Shown: in pieces, positions 1-9,561 of the stretch
Layout of the letters: each line of letters starts with the position of its first letter
Numbering within the stretch: the stretch's first letter is position 1
Notes under the pieces: model-generated
The model's database searches: none
What the model was told of the DNA's origin: nothing
The model's input: the letters and a program-made list of their open reading frames with translations, nothing else
Source of the DNA: Chromobacterium sp. ATCC 53434
Lineage (GTDB): Bacteria; Pseudomonadota; Gammaproteobacteria; Burkholderiales; Chromobacteriaceae
Assembly (NCBI RefSeq): GCF_002848345.1
Contig: NZ_CP025429.1
Coordinates: 124,001-188,000 of the forward strand
Direction: 5' to 3'
Length of the DNA: 64,000 nucleotides
Position numbers and translations under genes: made by a program

Positions 1-127
1 TCTGTCGGGCGTCGGCGTCGAGGGCCGGCAGCGGCGGGGCGCCGGCCGCCGCCTGTCCGGCCGCCAGCGCCGCCAATAGCGGCGTCGCGCGCGACAGGCG
101 GACAAGCGCGTGGTGTGTGCTATGCAT
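1..127 (-). CDS. N-terminus of a secreted protein, cut by window edge
   Basis: The ATG at 127 is preceded by AGGAG nine bases upstream (137-141). The reading frame stays open to base 1. The first ~30 residues look like a signal peptide: a charged start (MHSTHHALVRLSR) followed by a small/hydrophobic stretch rich in Ala and Leu (LLAALAAGQAAAGAPP). The rest lies outside the window, so no function can be assigned. It sits 29 bases downstream of the small membrane protein at 157-558, in the same direction as the reb genes, and may be the next member of that operon. Confidence 0.6.
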   Translation of the reverse strand, partial: MHSTHHALVRLSRATPLLAALAAGQAAAGAPPLPALDADARQ

Positions 128-156
128 GGTTTGACTCTCCTGGAATGGGGTGAGGT

Positions 157-558
157 TCATTTGTCGAACTTCTGCAATTCGTTGATGCCTGACCAGCCGA
201 TGAAGATCAGCCCTAGCGCGGTGGAGCCAAATGAGTATGGCAGACCGGCGAGTATGCCCATGGCCAGTCCTTTGGCCAGGGCGGTGCCCAGGTCGTCCCG
301 ATCGACCCAGCGCTGGGTCAGGGTGGCGCTGGAGGTGGTGAGGCCCAGCAGCAGCAGGCCGGCGATGAGGAAAAAACGCCCCTTTTCCGGCGCCGGCAGC
401 GATTTGGCCATGTCCAGCAGGATCACGTCCCACAGTTTGTCGGCGGCCAGCGCGACGATGGCGGACAGCAGGTGGACCGGGCTCTTGCTCAGCTCCGGTA
501 TGGTGCCGCGCAGGACGCCGCTGCTTCGGGACGGGGTGTCGGGGGCGGAATCGGGCAT
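157..558 (-). CDS. Small membrane protein in the reb (R-body) operon
   Basis: 133-residue protein of unknown function. The N-terminal ~55 residues are polar to amphipathic. Two hydrophobic segments follow: about residues 61-81 (GRFFLIAGLLLLGLTTSSAT) and about 92-126 (a Gly/Ala/Leu-rich stretch from LAKGLAMGILAG to IGWSGI), with a short charged tail. It lies 82 bases downstream of the larger Reb-like gene and is co-directional with the sigma factor and reb genes, so co-expression is likely. I recognise no family. The ribosome-binding site in front of the ATG is weak. Confidence 0.65.
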   Translation of the reverse strand: MPDSAPDTPSRSSGVLRGTIPELSKSPVHLLSAIVALAADKLWDVILLDMAKSLPAPEKGRFFLIAGLLLLGLTTSSATLTQRWVDRDDLGTALAKGLAMGILAGLPYSFGSTALGLIFIGWSGINELQKFDK

Positions 559-640
559 GGCGTTTCGCTGGCGGGTCGGGGTTCTTCATCGCGGGACGGG
601 GCCGGCGCGCTTTTGCGAGGCGGCCGGCCCGCAGGCGCCG

Positions 641-1264
641 TCAGGCGCCGCGCTTGTCCAGCAGGTCCTGATACTTGCTCAGGCTCTGGTCTATCTTGTC
701 CAGCGCGAAATGGGCCGCCTCGCCCTCGATGGCGCCGGCCGCCGCGGCCACCGCGGCGGCGGTGCCGACCAGGAGGTCGGTGATCAAGATGCCCAGCGCG
801 TCCTCGGCCGCGCCCTTCAGGTCCTCTTTGGCGAATTTTTCCGTCATGTCCTTCAGCAAGACGCTCTTGCTCGCCATCGCCAGCTTGCTGGCGCCGTCGA
901 AGTAGTTGGCGGCGGCCTGCGCCACCAGGCCGCTGGCCTGGGTGATCATCATGTTCGGCGGCACCGCCACCTGACTGGCGGCGTAGGCGGCGGTTTCCTG
1001 ATTGCTGAACTGCACCGCCTGCACGATCTGGCTGTTCAGCGCGTCGGTGGCCGATGGCGCGGCGCCGGCCTGCTGCGCGCGCATCTGATCGGTCATGCCG
1101 GACAACGGCGTTTTCGGCGGCGGGCTGGCAGGCTGAGCCGGCGCTTCGGGCCGCGGGTCCGGTTTGGCGTCCGGTTTGGCATCCGTCTTGGCGCCGGCCG
1201 GAGCCGGCGGCGTCGACGGGTCTGTGTCGGCCGGCGCGGCCTTGCGGAAAGGATTGAGGTTCAT
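641..1264 (-). CDS. Large Reb-family (R-body) protein with C-terminal hydrophobic extension
   Basis: 207 residues. The first ~50 are Pro/Ala-rich and probably disordered. Residues ~70-135 align without gaps to the neighbouring RebB-type protein: LNSQIVQAV here against VNGQITDAV there, followed by shared small-residue spacing (N....A.A and SGL..Q.A). After that domain come a charged stretch (KFAKEDLKGAAEDAL), a hydrophobic Ala-rich segment at ~158-180 (ILITDLLVGTAAAVAAAAG) and a charged end. RebB-family proteins are normally ~80-120 residues, so this is a Reb domain with extra N- and C-terminal parts. It is 27 bases downstream of the rebB-type gene. The alignment was made by eye; a structural or anchoring role in the R-body assembly is inference. 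Confidence 0.7.
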   Translation of the reverse strand: MNLNPFRKAAPADTDPSTPPAPAGAKTDAKPDAKPDPRPEAPAQPASPPPKTPLSGMTDQMRAQQAGAAPSATDALNSQIVQAVQFSNQETAAYAASQVAVPPNMMITQASGLVAQAAANYFDGASKLAMASKSVLLKDMTEKFAKEDLKGAAEDALGILITDLLVGTAAAVAAAAGAIEGEAAHFALDKIDQSLSKYQDLLDKRGA

Positions 1265-1291
1265 CGCATGTCTCTCCGATGGCGGCTAGGT

Positions 1292-1534
1292 TCAGGCGCC
1301 GCTTTTCTCGCCTATCGACAGGATCATGCTGACCGCCTTGGACACGACCGCGTTGGATATCTGGTTCAGCGCCTGCTGGCTGTGCACCGCGTTTTGCAGC
1401 GACAGGCCGGCCGAGTGGCTGGCCAGCTGGTACAGCGAGGCGATGGCCTGGGCGGGGGCCTCCGCCACCACTTTGACATTGGTCTGGGTGACGGCGTCGG
1501 TGATCTGGCCGTTGACGGGCGTGTTGTCTGCCAT
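1292..1534 (-). CDS. rebB: RebB-family R-body structural protein
   Basis: 80 residues with the hallmark N-terminus of the RebB ('killing trait') family: VNGQITDAVTQTNVKVVAEAP followed by A.A..SLYQ, then an Ala/Ser/Gln-rich helix. RebA/RebB/RebD of Caedibacter polymerise into the coiled proteinaceous ribbons called R-bodies, which extend and can rupture membranes; homologues occur in many proteobacteria. The start has AGGAG at good spacing. The order Crp-type regulator, sigma factor, rebB, second reb gene, all on the minus strand, fits published reb loci, in which regulators and sigma factors neighbour reb homologues. Family assignment is strong; actual R-body formation is inference. Confidence 0.85.
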   Translation of the reverse strand: MADNTPVNGQITDAVTQTNVKVVAEAPAQAIASLYQLASHSAGLSLQNAVHSQQALNQISNAVVSKAVSMILSIGEKSGA

Positions 1535-1627
1535 GCTTGCTCCTGGACGTTGGGTCTATTGATGGGGAAATCGGCGCGGCGGCTGCGCTTGCCGTTACGG
1601 ACGTGACAGGCGCAGCCTTGTGAACGC

Positions 1628-2176
1628 TCAGGCCAGCTGTTGGCGCAGGCGCTTGCGCAGCAGTTCTACCCGTTTGCGCGCCAGCGCCTCGTTGATGCCG
1701 AGCACGGCGGCGATTTGCGGATACGGCAAGTCCTGCTCGAACTTCAGCTGGAACAGCTGCTGCTGCTGGGGCGTCAGTCCGGCCAGCGTGCTGGCCATCA
1801 GGTACAGCTGCTGTTTCAGCGTCAACTCCTGTTCCGGCGTCGGCGTGGCGCCGGCCAGGCCTTCCAGATGCTCGTCGTCGCTGTCGCAGTCGCGGTCGAA
1901 CACCCGGTTTTCCCGGCTCTGGCGCCTGGCCTGGTCGAGAAAGGCGTGGTTCAGCGCCAGGAACATGAAGCCGGCCAGGTTCTGCACCCGTTCCGCCGAG
2001 TGTTGCAGATAGAGATGGACCTTGAGCGCGGTGTCCGACAGCAGCTCGTCGGCGCGGTGGATGTCGCCGCGGCACAAATGGCGCGCGCGGCGTTGCAGCT
2101 TGCCGTGAATTTCGCGCCAGACCAGGTCGAAACGCGCGTCGAGGGAATCGGATGCAGCAAGGGCGTGGTGTTGCAT
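1628..2176 (-). CDS. RNA polymerase sigma-70 family factor of the reb locus
   Basis: 182 residues with ECF-like architecture. Sigma region 2 covers about residues 15-95 (ADELLSDTALKVHLYLQ, then NLAGFMFLALNHAFLDQARR). An acidic linker (DRDCDSDDEHLEG) follows. Region 4 is at ~125-180 with a helix-turn-helix (LTPQQQQLFQLKFEQDLPY, then IAAVLGINEALARKRVELLRKRL). The ATG has AAGGA seven bases upstream. The rebB-type gene begins 94 bases downstream, so this factor probably directs transcription of the reb genes. No anti-sigma gene is visible next to it; the small membrane protein at 157-558 is a possible but unsupported candidate. Confidence 0.85.
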   Translation of the reverse strand: MQHHALAASDSLDARFDLVWREIHGKLQRRARHLCRGDIHRADELLSDTALKVHLYLQHSAERVQNLAGFMFLALNHAFLDQARRQSRENRVFDRDCDSDDEHLEGLAGATPTPEQELTLKQQLYLMASTLAGLTPQQQQLFQLKFEQDLPYPQIAAVLGINEALARKRVELLRKRLRQQLA

Positions 2177-2248
2177 ACGGCCATCCTTTATGACAAATGG
2201 GATGTGCAGGATGGCCGTGGGCAGGAAGCGAGGCTGTCGCTAAGGTGA

Positions 2249-2284
2249 CAAATGAATATATTTGTTGTTAAAAATATTCATTTG
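2249..2284. promoter_or_regulatory. AT-rich perfect inverted repeat upstream of the sigma gene
   Basis: Perfect 11-bp arms, CAAATGAATAT at 2249-2259 and ATATTCATTTG at 2274-2284, separated by a 14-base AT-rich spacer. The site lies between the stop of the Crp-type regulator (2287) and the sigma factor start (2176), and stands out in 66% GC surroundings. No T-run follows on either side, so a terminator is less likely than an operator or promoter element for the sigma/reb transcript. Binding by the adjacent Crp-type regulator is inference. Confidence 0.55.
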
Positions 2285-2286
2285 AT

Positions 2287-3024
2287 CTATTTGGTGGCGG
2301 ACTGCTGCGCGATCTGCCGCAGACGTCCGGGATCGGTGATCCGCAGCGCATGGCGCGACAGCTGGATCAGCCCGGCGCGCTGCCATTGCTTCAGCTGGGC
2401 GTTCAGCCGCGGACGGCTGGCATTGAGCATGGCGGCCAGAATGCTCTGGTTGGCGGTCAGCGGCAGTTCCACCCCGTCGGGGCCGGAGCAGCCGCTGCGC
2501 GCCATTTCGGACAGCAGGTGGCGCGCCAGCCGGGCTTCCAGCCGGTACAGGCAGACGGTTTCGACGAAGCTGCTGATTCGTTGCAGGCGGTTGCACAGCT
2601 GGCGCTGCACCCGCGCCATCAGGACGCTGTTGCCTTGCAGCGGCGGAAAGTGCAGCTGATGCAGCAGCAGCAGCTGGCAATTGCGGCTGAGCTGGGCGTT
2701 GCAGCTGCGCCTCTCCGGCTGCAGCAACGTGCTTTCGCCGACCAGTTCGCCGGGACCGGAGCGGTCGATGATCACCTCGTGTCCGTCCGGCTCCTGCAGC
2801 GTGTGGTAGACATTGCCCTGCAGCACCAGGCCGATGAAGGTTTCCGGGTCGTCGCGCAGGAACAGGAGCTGGCGCTGCCTGCCCTGGACGACGGTGGCGT
2901 GCTGTTCGATATGCCGCAGCAGCTCGGTTGGCAGGTCCTGCAGCAGCGGCAGGCTTCGCAGGGCGGCGTTCAGGTGGCGGGGGGCCGGGGTGCTGTCTGT
3001 CTGGCTGTATGTTTGAGAATGCAT
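2287..3024 (-). CDS. Crp/Fnr-family transcriptional regulator of the reb locus
   Basis: 245 residues from the ATG at 3024 (GGAA seven bases upstream); a TTG at 3057 would add 11 residues but has no visible ribosome-binding site. A cyclic-nucleotide-binding-like beta-roll covers about residues 20-130 (LPLLQDLPTELLRHIEQHA, GLVLQGNVYHTLQEPDGHE, GPGELVGESTLL). A dimer helix and a winged HTH follow (LPLTANQSILAAMLNASRPRLNAQLKQW). The HTH has the Crp pattern of a serine-arginine recognition helix. I see no Fnr-type N-terminal cysteine cluster, so oxygen sensing through Fe-S is unlikely. Position directly upstream of the sigma gene suggests control of R-body production. Confidence 0.85.
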   Translation of the reverse strand: MHSQTYSQTDSTPAPRHLNAALRSLPLLQDLPTELLRHIEQHATVVQGRQRQLLFLRDDPETFIGLVLQGNVYHTLQEPDGHEVIIDRSGPGELVGESTLLQPERRSCNAQLSRNCQLLLLHQLHFPPLQGNSVLMARVQRQLCNRLQRISSFVETVCLYRLEARLARHLLSEMARSGCSGPDGVELPLTANQSILAAMLNASRPRLNAQLKQWQRAGLIQLSRHALRITDPGRLRQIAQQSATK

Positions 3025-3257
3025 CGGGGTTTCCGCGGCTGGACATTCTGGATACAAGGCATCGGGTACGGCGACTCCGGTTTCGCGCCGGCTGCGACAA
3101 TCGCGCGGCCGGTGGCGGCATCGGCGGCTTCAAGCGAAAAACGGTTGTTACCGCGGCCTGTGAAGCGGCGCGGCGAATGGGCGGGGCAGGGGGAAAAAGG
3201 TATGATGGCAGACTGTCTATTTTGATGGCATTTCGGCGTGGCGACGCGCGCCAGGCG

Positions 3258-3286
3258 TTGACAGTATCGGCGCAAGCCTATACTAT
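3258..3286 (+). promoter_or_regulatory. Sigma-70 promoter of tRNA-Tyr
   Basis: A perfect -35 box TTGACA lies at 3258-3263. The -10 is TATACT at 3279-3284 (15-base spacer) or TACTAT at 3281-3286 (17-base spacer). The mature tRNA starts 10-12 bases further on, as expected for a tRNA promoter. Confidence 0.75.
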
Positions 3287-3296
3287 GCGCCGCTCT

Positions 3297-3382
3297 GGAG
3301 GGGTTACCCCAGCGGTCAACGGGTCCGGACTGTAAATCCGGCGGCTAAGCCTTCGAAGGTTCGAATCCTTCTCCCTCCACCA
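3297..3382 (+). tRNA. tRNA-Tyr (anticodon GTA)
   Basis: 86 nt including an encoded CCA end. The acceptor stem GGAGGGG pairs with TCCCTCC (one G-T pair). The anticodon loop reads CTGTAAA with GTA flanked by the stem CCGGA/TCCGG. A long class II variable arm and the T-loop GGTTCGAATCC are visible. Length and variable arm fit tyrosine tRNA. Confidence 0.95.
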
Positions 3383-3392
3383 GATTCAACGA

Positions 3393-3424
3393 AAAAGCCA
3401 GGCTCTCGAGCCTGGCTTTTTTGT
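3393..3424 (+). terminator. Rho-independent terminator of tRNA-Tyr
   Basis: Stem GCCAGGCTC / GAGCCTGGC (3397-3405 and 3408-3416) followed by a T-run at 3417-3422, directly after the tRNA. A 30-bp stretch covering it (3395-3424) recurs exactly at 3588-3617. Confidence 0.85.
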
Positions 3425-3587
3425 TGTTGCCGTTCTGCTCGCTTTCTTGAAGGCGAGGCACCCTTGCAAGGCAAGGGCGGGGGGATCGGGTGGATAGGGA
3501 AAGGCTGCGGGATCCGCCGCCTGTGTCGACAGGCCCGGCTGCGCCGGGTCCTGCGCAATCTTGCCGGCTCGCCTTGTCGGCAGCCTG

Positions 3588-3617
3588 AAGCCAGGCTCTC
3601 GAGCCTGGCTTTTTTGT
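3588..3617 (+). repeat. Second exact copy of the tRNA-Tyr terminator
   Basis: A 30-bp direct repeat of 3395-3424, including stem GCCAGGCTC / GAGCCTGGC and the T-run, in the same orientation and 193 bp away. The 163 bp between the copies contains no gene I can support. The T-run lies on the plus strand, so this copy does not fit as the terminator of the minus-strand fghA gene, whose stop is 16 bases away; it looks like a duplication scar. Confidence 0.8.
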
Positions 3618-3632
3618 GTTCCGGATTTAACC

Positions 3633-6618
<2,986 letters not shown>

Positions 6619-6646
6619 TCGCGCATTCTTTTGCGGGAGCGCGGCG

Positions 6647-7660
6647 ATGGTGATAGCGGAATCTAAAGTGGAGTGCATGGTGGTGCACCGGGTGGGCAAC
6701 CCGACGCGCGGCGAGCCGCTGCAGCTGTCCGAGCGCACCACGATGGTGGACGAGGCGGTGTCCGGCCTGCTGCTGGACGGCTATCTGAAGGGCATCGTGT
6801 CCGATCGGAAGAAGCACCAGTTCGTCCATGAGACCGACCTGAACCTGAACGAGGTCTACCATTACACCCGGCAGTTTTTCCGCGGCGAGGTCGATTTCCT
6901 CGAAGTGTCGCAGCGCATCGCCAAACATCTGTACGGCCGCTCGCAGCACCCCAATATCAGCGCCGGCGACCTGCTGGTGATCCAGTTCTCGGGCCTGGCC
7001 GACGGCGATCGCGAAGTGCGCGCGCTCGGCGTGTTCAAGTCCGAGATCCGCGACGACTTCCTGACCATCATCGACGGCGGCGGCGTGTTCGACATCAGCC
7101 ACGCCTCCGGCATCAATCCGCGGCTGATAGACAAGGGCGCGCTGATTCTGGAACACGGCCCGACGGTGTACGCGGTGGACAGGTTGAGCCGCGAGGCCAA
7201 GTTCTGGCTGGACGATTTCCTGAAGGCGCTGCGGGTGCCGGACAAGGCGTCCAGCAGCAAGATGCTGGCCAGCGTGGTCGAGCAGCTGTCGGGCGAGATC
7301 GAAGATCCCATTGAGCAGGCGCGCTTCAAGGACGAGCTGCTGACGCTGGTGGAAAGCCAGCCGGAAGAGGTGCAGGCCAAGGCGCTGACCGCCGCCGCCG
7401 AGCGCTTCGTGCCGCGCGAGCAGGTGGAAGTGGCGCTGGGCAGCGCCGCCGAATCGTACGGCTTCGAGCTGGACGACGAGGCCAGGCTGCCGGCCAAGGG
7501 CGTGGCCAGGCAACTGGAGAAGACGCTGTCGCGTTACGGCGTCGGCCACGGCATCAGCGTGCTGCTGCCGTCCGGCGTCACGCTGAAGAATATCCAGTCG
7601 CAGAACAATGGCGAGGGCGGGCTGACGCTGACCTTGTTCCTGAACAAGCGCGACGGCTAG
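6647..7660 (+). CDS. Nucleoid-associated protein, NdpA/YejK family
   Basis: 337 residues, matching the 37-kDa nucleoid-associated family throughout: an N-terminal MVVHRVGNPTRGEPLQLS segment, LYGRSQHPNISAGDLLVIQF in the centre, and LPSGVTLKNIQS near the end. Members co-localise with the nucleoid in E. coli; the molecular role is poorly defined. The stop shares the palindrome CTAG (7657-7660) with the stop of the convergent gene. No partner genes are evident. Confidence 0.9.
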   Translation: MVIAESKVECMVVHRVGNPTRGEPLQLSERTTMVDEAVSGLLLDGYLKGIVSDRKKHQFVHETDLNLNEVYHYTRQFFRGEVDFLEVSQRIAKHLYGRSQHPNISAGDLLVIQFSGLADGDREVRALGVFKSEIRDDFLTIIDGGGVFDISHASGINPRLIDKGALILEHGPTVYAVDRLSREAKFWLDDFLKALRVPDKASSSKMLASVVEQLSGEIEDPIEQARFKDELLTLVESQPEEVQAKALTAAAERFVPREQVEVALGSAAESYGFELDDEARLPAKGVARQLEKTLSRYGVGHGISVLLPSGVTLKNIQSQNNGEGGLTLTLFLNKRDG

Positions 7661-8388
7661 CGCGGCGGATCCTGCCGGCCGGGCGTGACGAGATCGTAGC
7701 GCCTGGCCAGTTTCAGCAGCGAGCCGTCGCGGCGCATCTCGTCGATGGCGCGGCGCCACGGTTCCAGATCGGCTTCGGGGATGTTGCGGGTGGCGGCCAG
7801 ATAGGTCGTGCAACGCAGCATCACCTGGCCGCGGCGCAGTCCGTCCGGCGGTAGGCCGGCCTGTTGCTGGGCGTAGCGGGCGCTGTTCCACGCCGCCAGC
7901 CAGGCGTCGATATGGTGCGCGGCCAGCTTGCGCGCGTTGAGGGTTTCGTCGCCGGCCAGCTCTATCGTCGCGCCGGGCAGCTGTTTCGCCAGTTCCAGAC
8001 CGACGGAGTCCCGCACGACGCCGATATGCAGGCCGCCCGGCGGGGAGGACCCGACCGGCGGCTGAGCCGCCGGGCCTATCAGCAGGAATTCCTCGTCGAC
8101 CAGCGGCGCCACCCAGCGCAGCAGCGCTTCCCGCCGCGGCGTGCGGCAAGGGGGCACGATCAGCGCGCGGGCCTGGGCCGAGCCTATGGTCAGCACCCGA
8201 TTCAATGGCTGCACCGAGATCTGCAGCGGTTCGCCCAGTCGCCTGGCCGCCTCCTGCATCACCGCGACGGCGAAACCCTGGGCAGGCGGTTCCGAGAGGA
8301 CATAGGGCGGCGCGATGCCGCCCAGCAAGGTGGCCGCATGGGCTGCGAGGCCGGGCAGCCAGACGGCGAGAACATACAGCGGGCGCAT
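7657..8388 (-). CDS. Periplasmic solute-binding protein, amino-acid-type (SBP_bac_3-like)
   Basis: 243 residues from the ATG at 8388; a GTG at 8397 is an alternative. A signal peptide is clear (MRPLYVLAVWLPGLAAHA). The mature part has the fold-type sequence of extracellular solute-binding family 3: GFAVAVMQEAARRLG near the N-terminus, a hinge region, then EADLEPWRRAIDEMRRDGSLLKLARRY at the C-terminus. No permease or ATPase gene is adjacent, as is common for the orphan members in this lineage. Ligand unknown. A related orphan protein is at 58153-58959. Confidence 0.75.
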   Translation of the reverse strand: MRPLYVLAVWLPGLAAHAATLLGGIAPPYVLSEPPAQGFAVAVMQEAARRLGEPLQISVQPLNRVLTIGSAQARALIVPPCRTPRREALLRWVAPLVDEEFLLIGPAAQPPVGSSPPGGLHIGVVRDSVGLELAKQLPGATIELAGDETLNARKLAAHHIDAWLAAWNSARYAQQQAGLPPDGLRRGQVMLRCTTYLAATRNIPEADLEPWRRAIDEMRRDGSLLKLARRYDLVTPGRQDPPR

Positions 8389-8449
8389 CGGTGACACTCA
8401 AGCGGGGATATGGCTGAAGTGTAGATCACCGATGGCGGCGCGCGGCCCC

Positions 8450-9349
8450 TCAGGCCTGCAGCGCCAGCGTGCCGCTGCGGCCGGGAATTTCCCCCATCAC
8501 CACCCGGCCGGTCGGCAGCGCGGCCAGGTCCTGGCTGTCGAACAGATCGGCGCAGCTGACCAGCTGGTAGCCCTGCCGCGTCCAGCCGGCGAGCAGGCGT
8601 TCGAACGCCTCCATCAGCCGCATGCCCTCCAGTTCGGCGTGCAGCGTGTAAACGTGGCCGGTGGCGGTTTCGGACTCGGTCAGTTTCAGCAGATGCTCGT
8701 GGACGTTGTCGTTGTCGAGGCCGTCCAGGCCGATCAATTCGTCCAGCGTCGGCAGCGTGGTCGGCAGCTGAGGCACGCCCAGCGGCCGGCCGGCGGCGTC
8801 CAGCGGCTGGAACGGATGGCTGCCGCGGCCGTCGGACGCGTAGCGCATGCCCAGCTCCTGCTGGTAGGCCAGCGCGGCGTCGTTGATCTGCCAGCCGGCG
8901 GCGCCGTGGGTGCGGGCGTCCTCGCCGAAGATCTCGCGGAAGCGCCTGGCTGCCTTGTGCATCTCGGCGCGGGTCCAGGCGGCGTCCTTGCCGGCGACGT
9001 AGTCCTGCCACTTGATGTGGTCCCAGCAATGGATGCCGACCTCGAAGCCTGCGTCGCGGACGCCGCGGAGCAGCTTCGCCTCGCGGCGGCCGATGTCCGG
9101 GCCCGGCAGCACGGTGCCGTACAGCAGCGTGCGCATGCCGTAGTGTTCGACGACCGAGGTCCGCGACACCTTGGACAGGAAGCCGGGGCGGAACACGCGC
9201 TTGATCGCGCGGCCGGTGTGGTCCGGGCCCAGGCTGAACAAGAAGGTGGCGCCGGCCTTGTGCCGCCGCAGCGCCTCCATCAGCCGCGGCACGCCTTCGC
9301 GGGTGCCGCGCCAGGTGTCGACGTCTATCTTCAGTGCGAGTTTTTTCAT
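8450..9349 (-). CDS. arnD: 4-deoxy-4-formamido-L-arabinose-phosphoundecaprenol deformylase
   Basis: 299 residues, NodB/polysaccharide-deacetylase fold. It removes the formyl group from undecaprenyl-phosphate-Ara4FN on the inner membrane. Visible motifs: the catalytic Asp pair KIDVDTW (residues 7-13), EVGIHCWDHIKWQDY (metal-binding His), GAAGWQINDAAL and the C-terminal VYTLHAELEG. It is the last gene of the arn cluster and is separated from the arnA-type genes by a 212-base gap holding a terminator-like hairpin. Confidence 0.93.
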   Translation of the reverse strand: MKKLALKIDVDTWRGTREGVPRLMEALRRHKAGATFLFSLGPDHTGRAIKRVFRPGFLSKVSRTSVVEHYGMRTLLYGTVLPGPDIGRREAKLLRGVRDAGFEVGIHCWDHIKWQDYVAGKDAAWTRAEMHKAARRFREIFGEDARTHGAAGWQINDAALAYQQELGMRYASDGRGSHPFQPLDAAGRPLGVPQLPTTLPTLDELIGLDGLDNDNVHEHLLKLTESETATGHVYTLHAELEGMRLMEAFERLLAGWTRQGYQLVSCADLFDSQDLAALPTGRVVMGEIPGRSGTLALQA

Positions 9350-9492
9350 TGTTGTGGGAGGTTCAAGTGTTCGGAGTCGCCGGCGAGTTTACCGCGCCGG
9401 GCGCTTGCCGTGCGGTTTTCCGGCCGTCGTCGCCCACACGGAGGCGATAAATCCGTGTCTGCCGCCGCGTCCGCGCATCCGCCATCGGCATG

Positions 9493-9529
9493 AAAAATGC
9501 CGTCCTCCCCTTGCGGGAACGGACGGCAT
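9493..9529 (-). terminator. Hairpin with T-run between the arnA decarboxylase gene and arnD
   Basis: Read on the minus strand, arms GGACGGCAT and ATGCCGTCC (plus-strand 9497-9505 and 9521-9529) are followed by five T's (9492-9496 as A's on plus). It lies 33 bases past the end of the decarboxylase gene, so arnD may be expressed by read-through or from its own promoter in 9350-9490. Confidence 0.65.
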
Positions 9530-9561
9530 GCAGGCGGGCCGGCGTCCGGCCCGCGAAGCGA

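Noticed and set aside
110..1606. 498-residue plus-strand open frame across the reb genes
   Set aside because: Arg/Gly/Ala-rich antisense shadow of the reb genes; composition is not protein-like and the minus-strand genes have family matches and ribosome-binding sites.
3297..3632. Genomic island integrated at tRNA-Tyr
   Set aside because: No integrase and no repeat of the tRNA 3' end; only the terminator is duplicated, and the genes that follow are ordinary metabolism.
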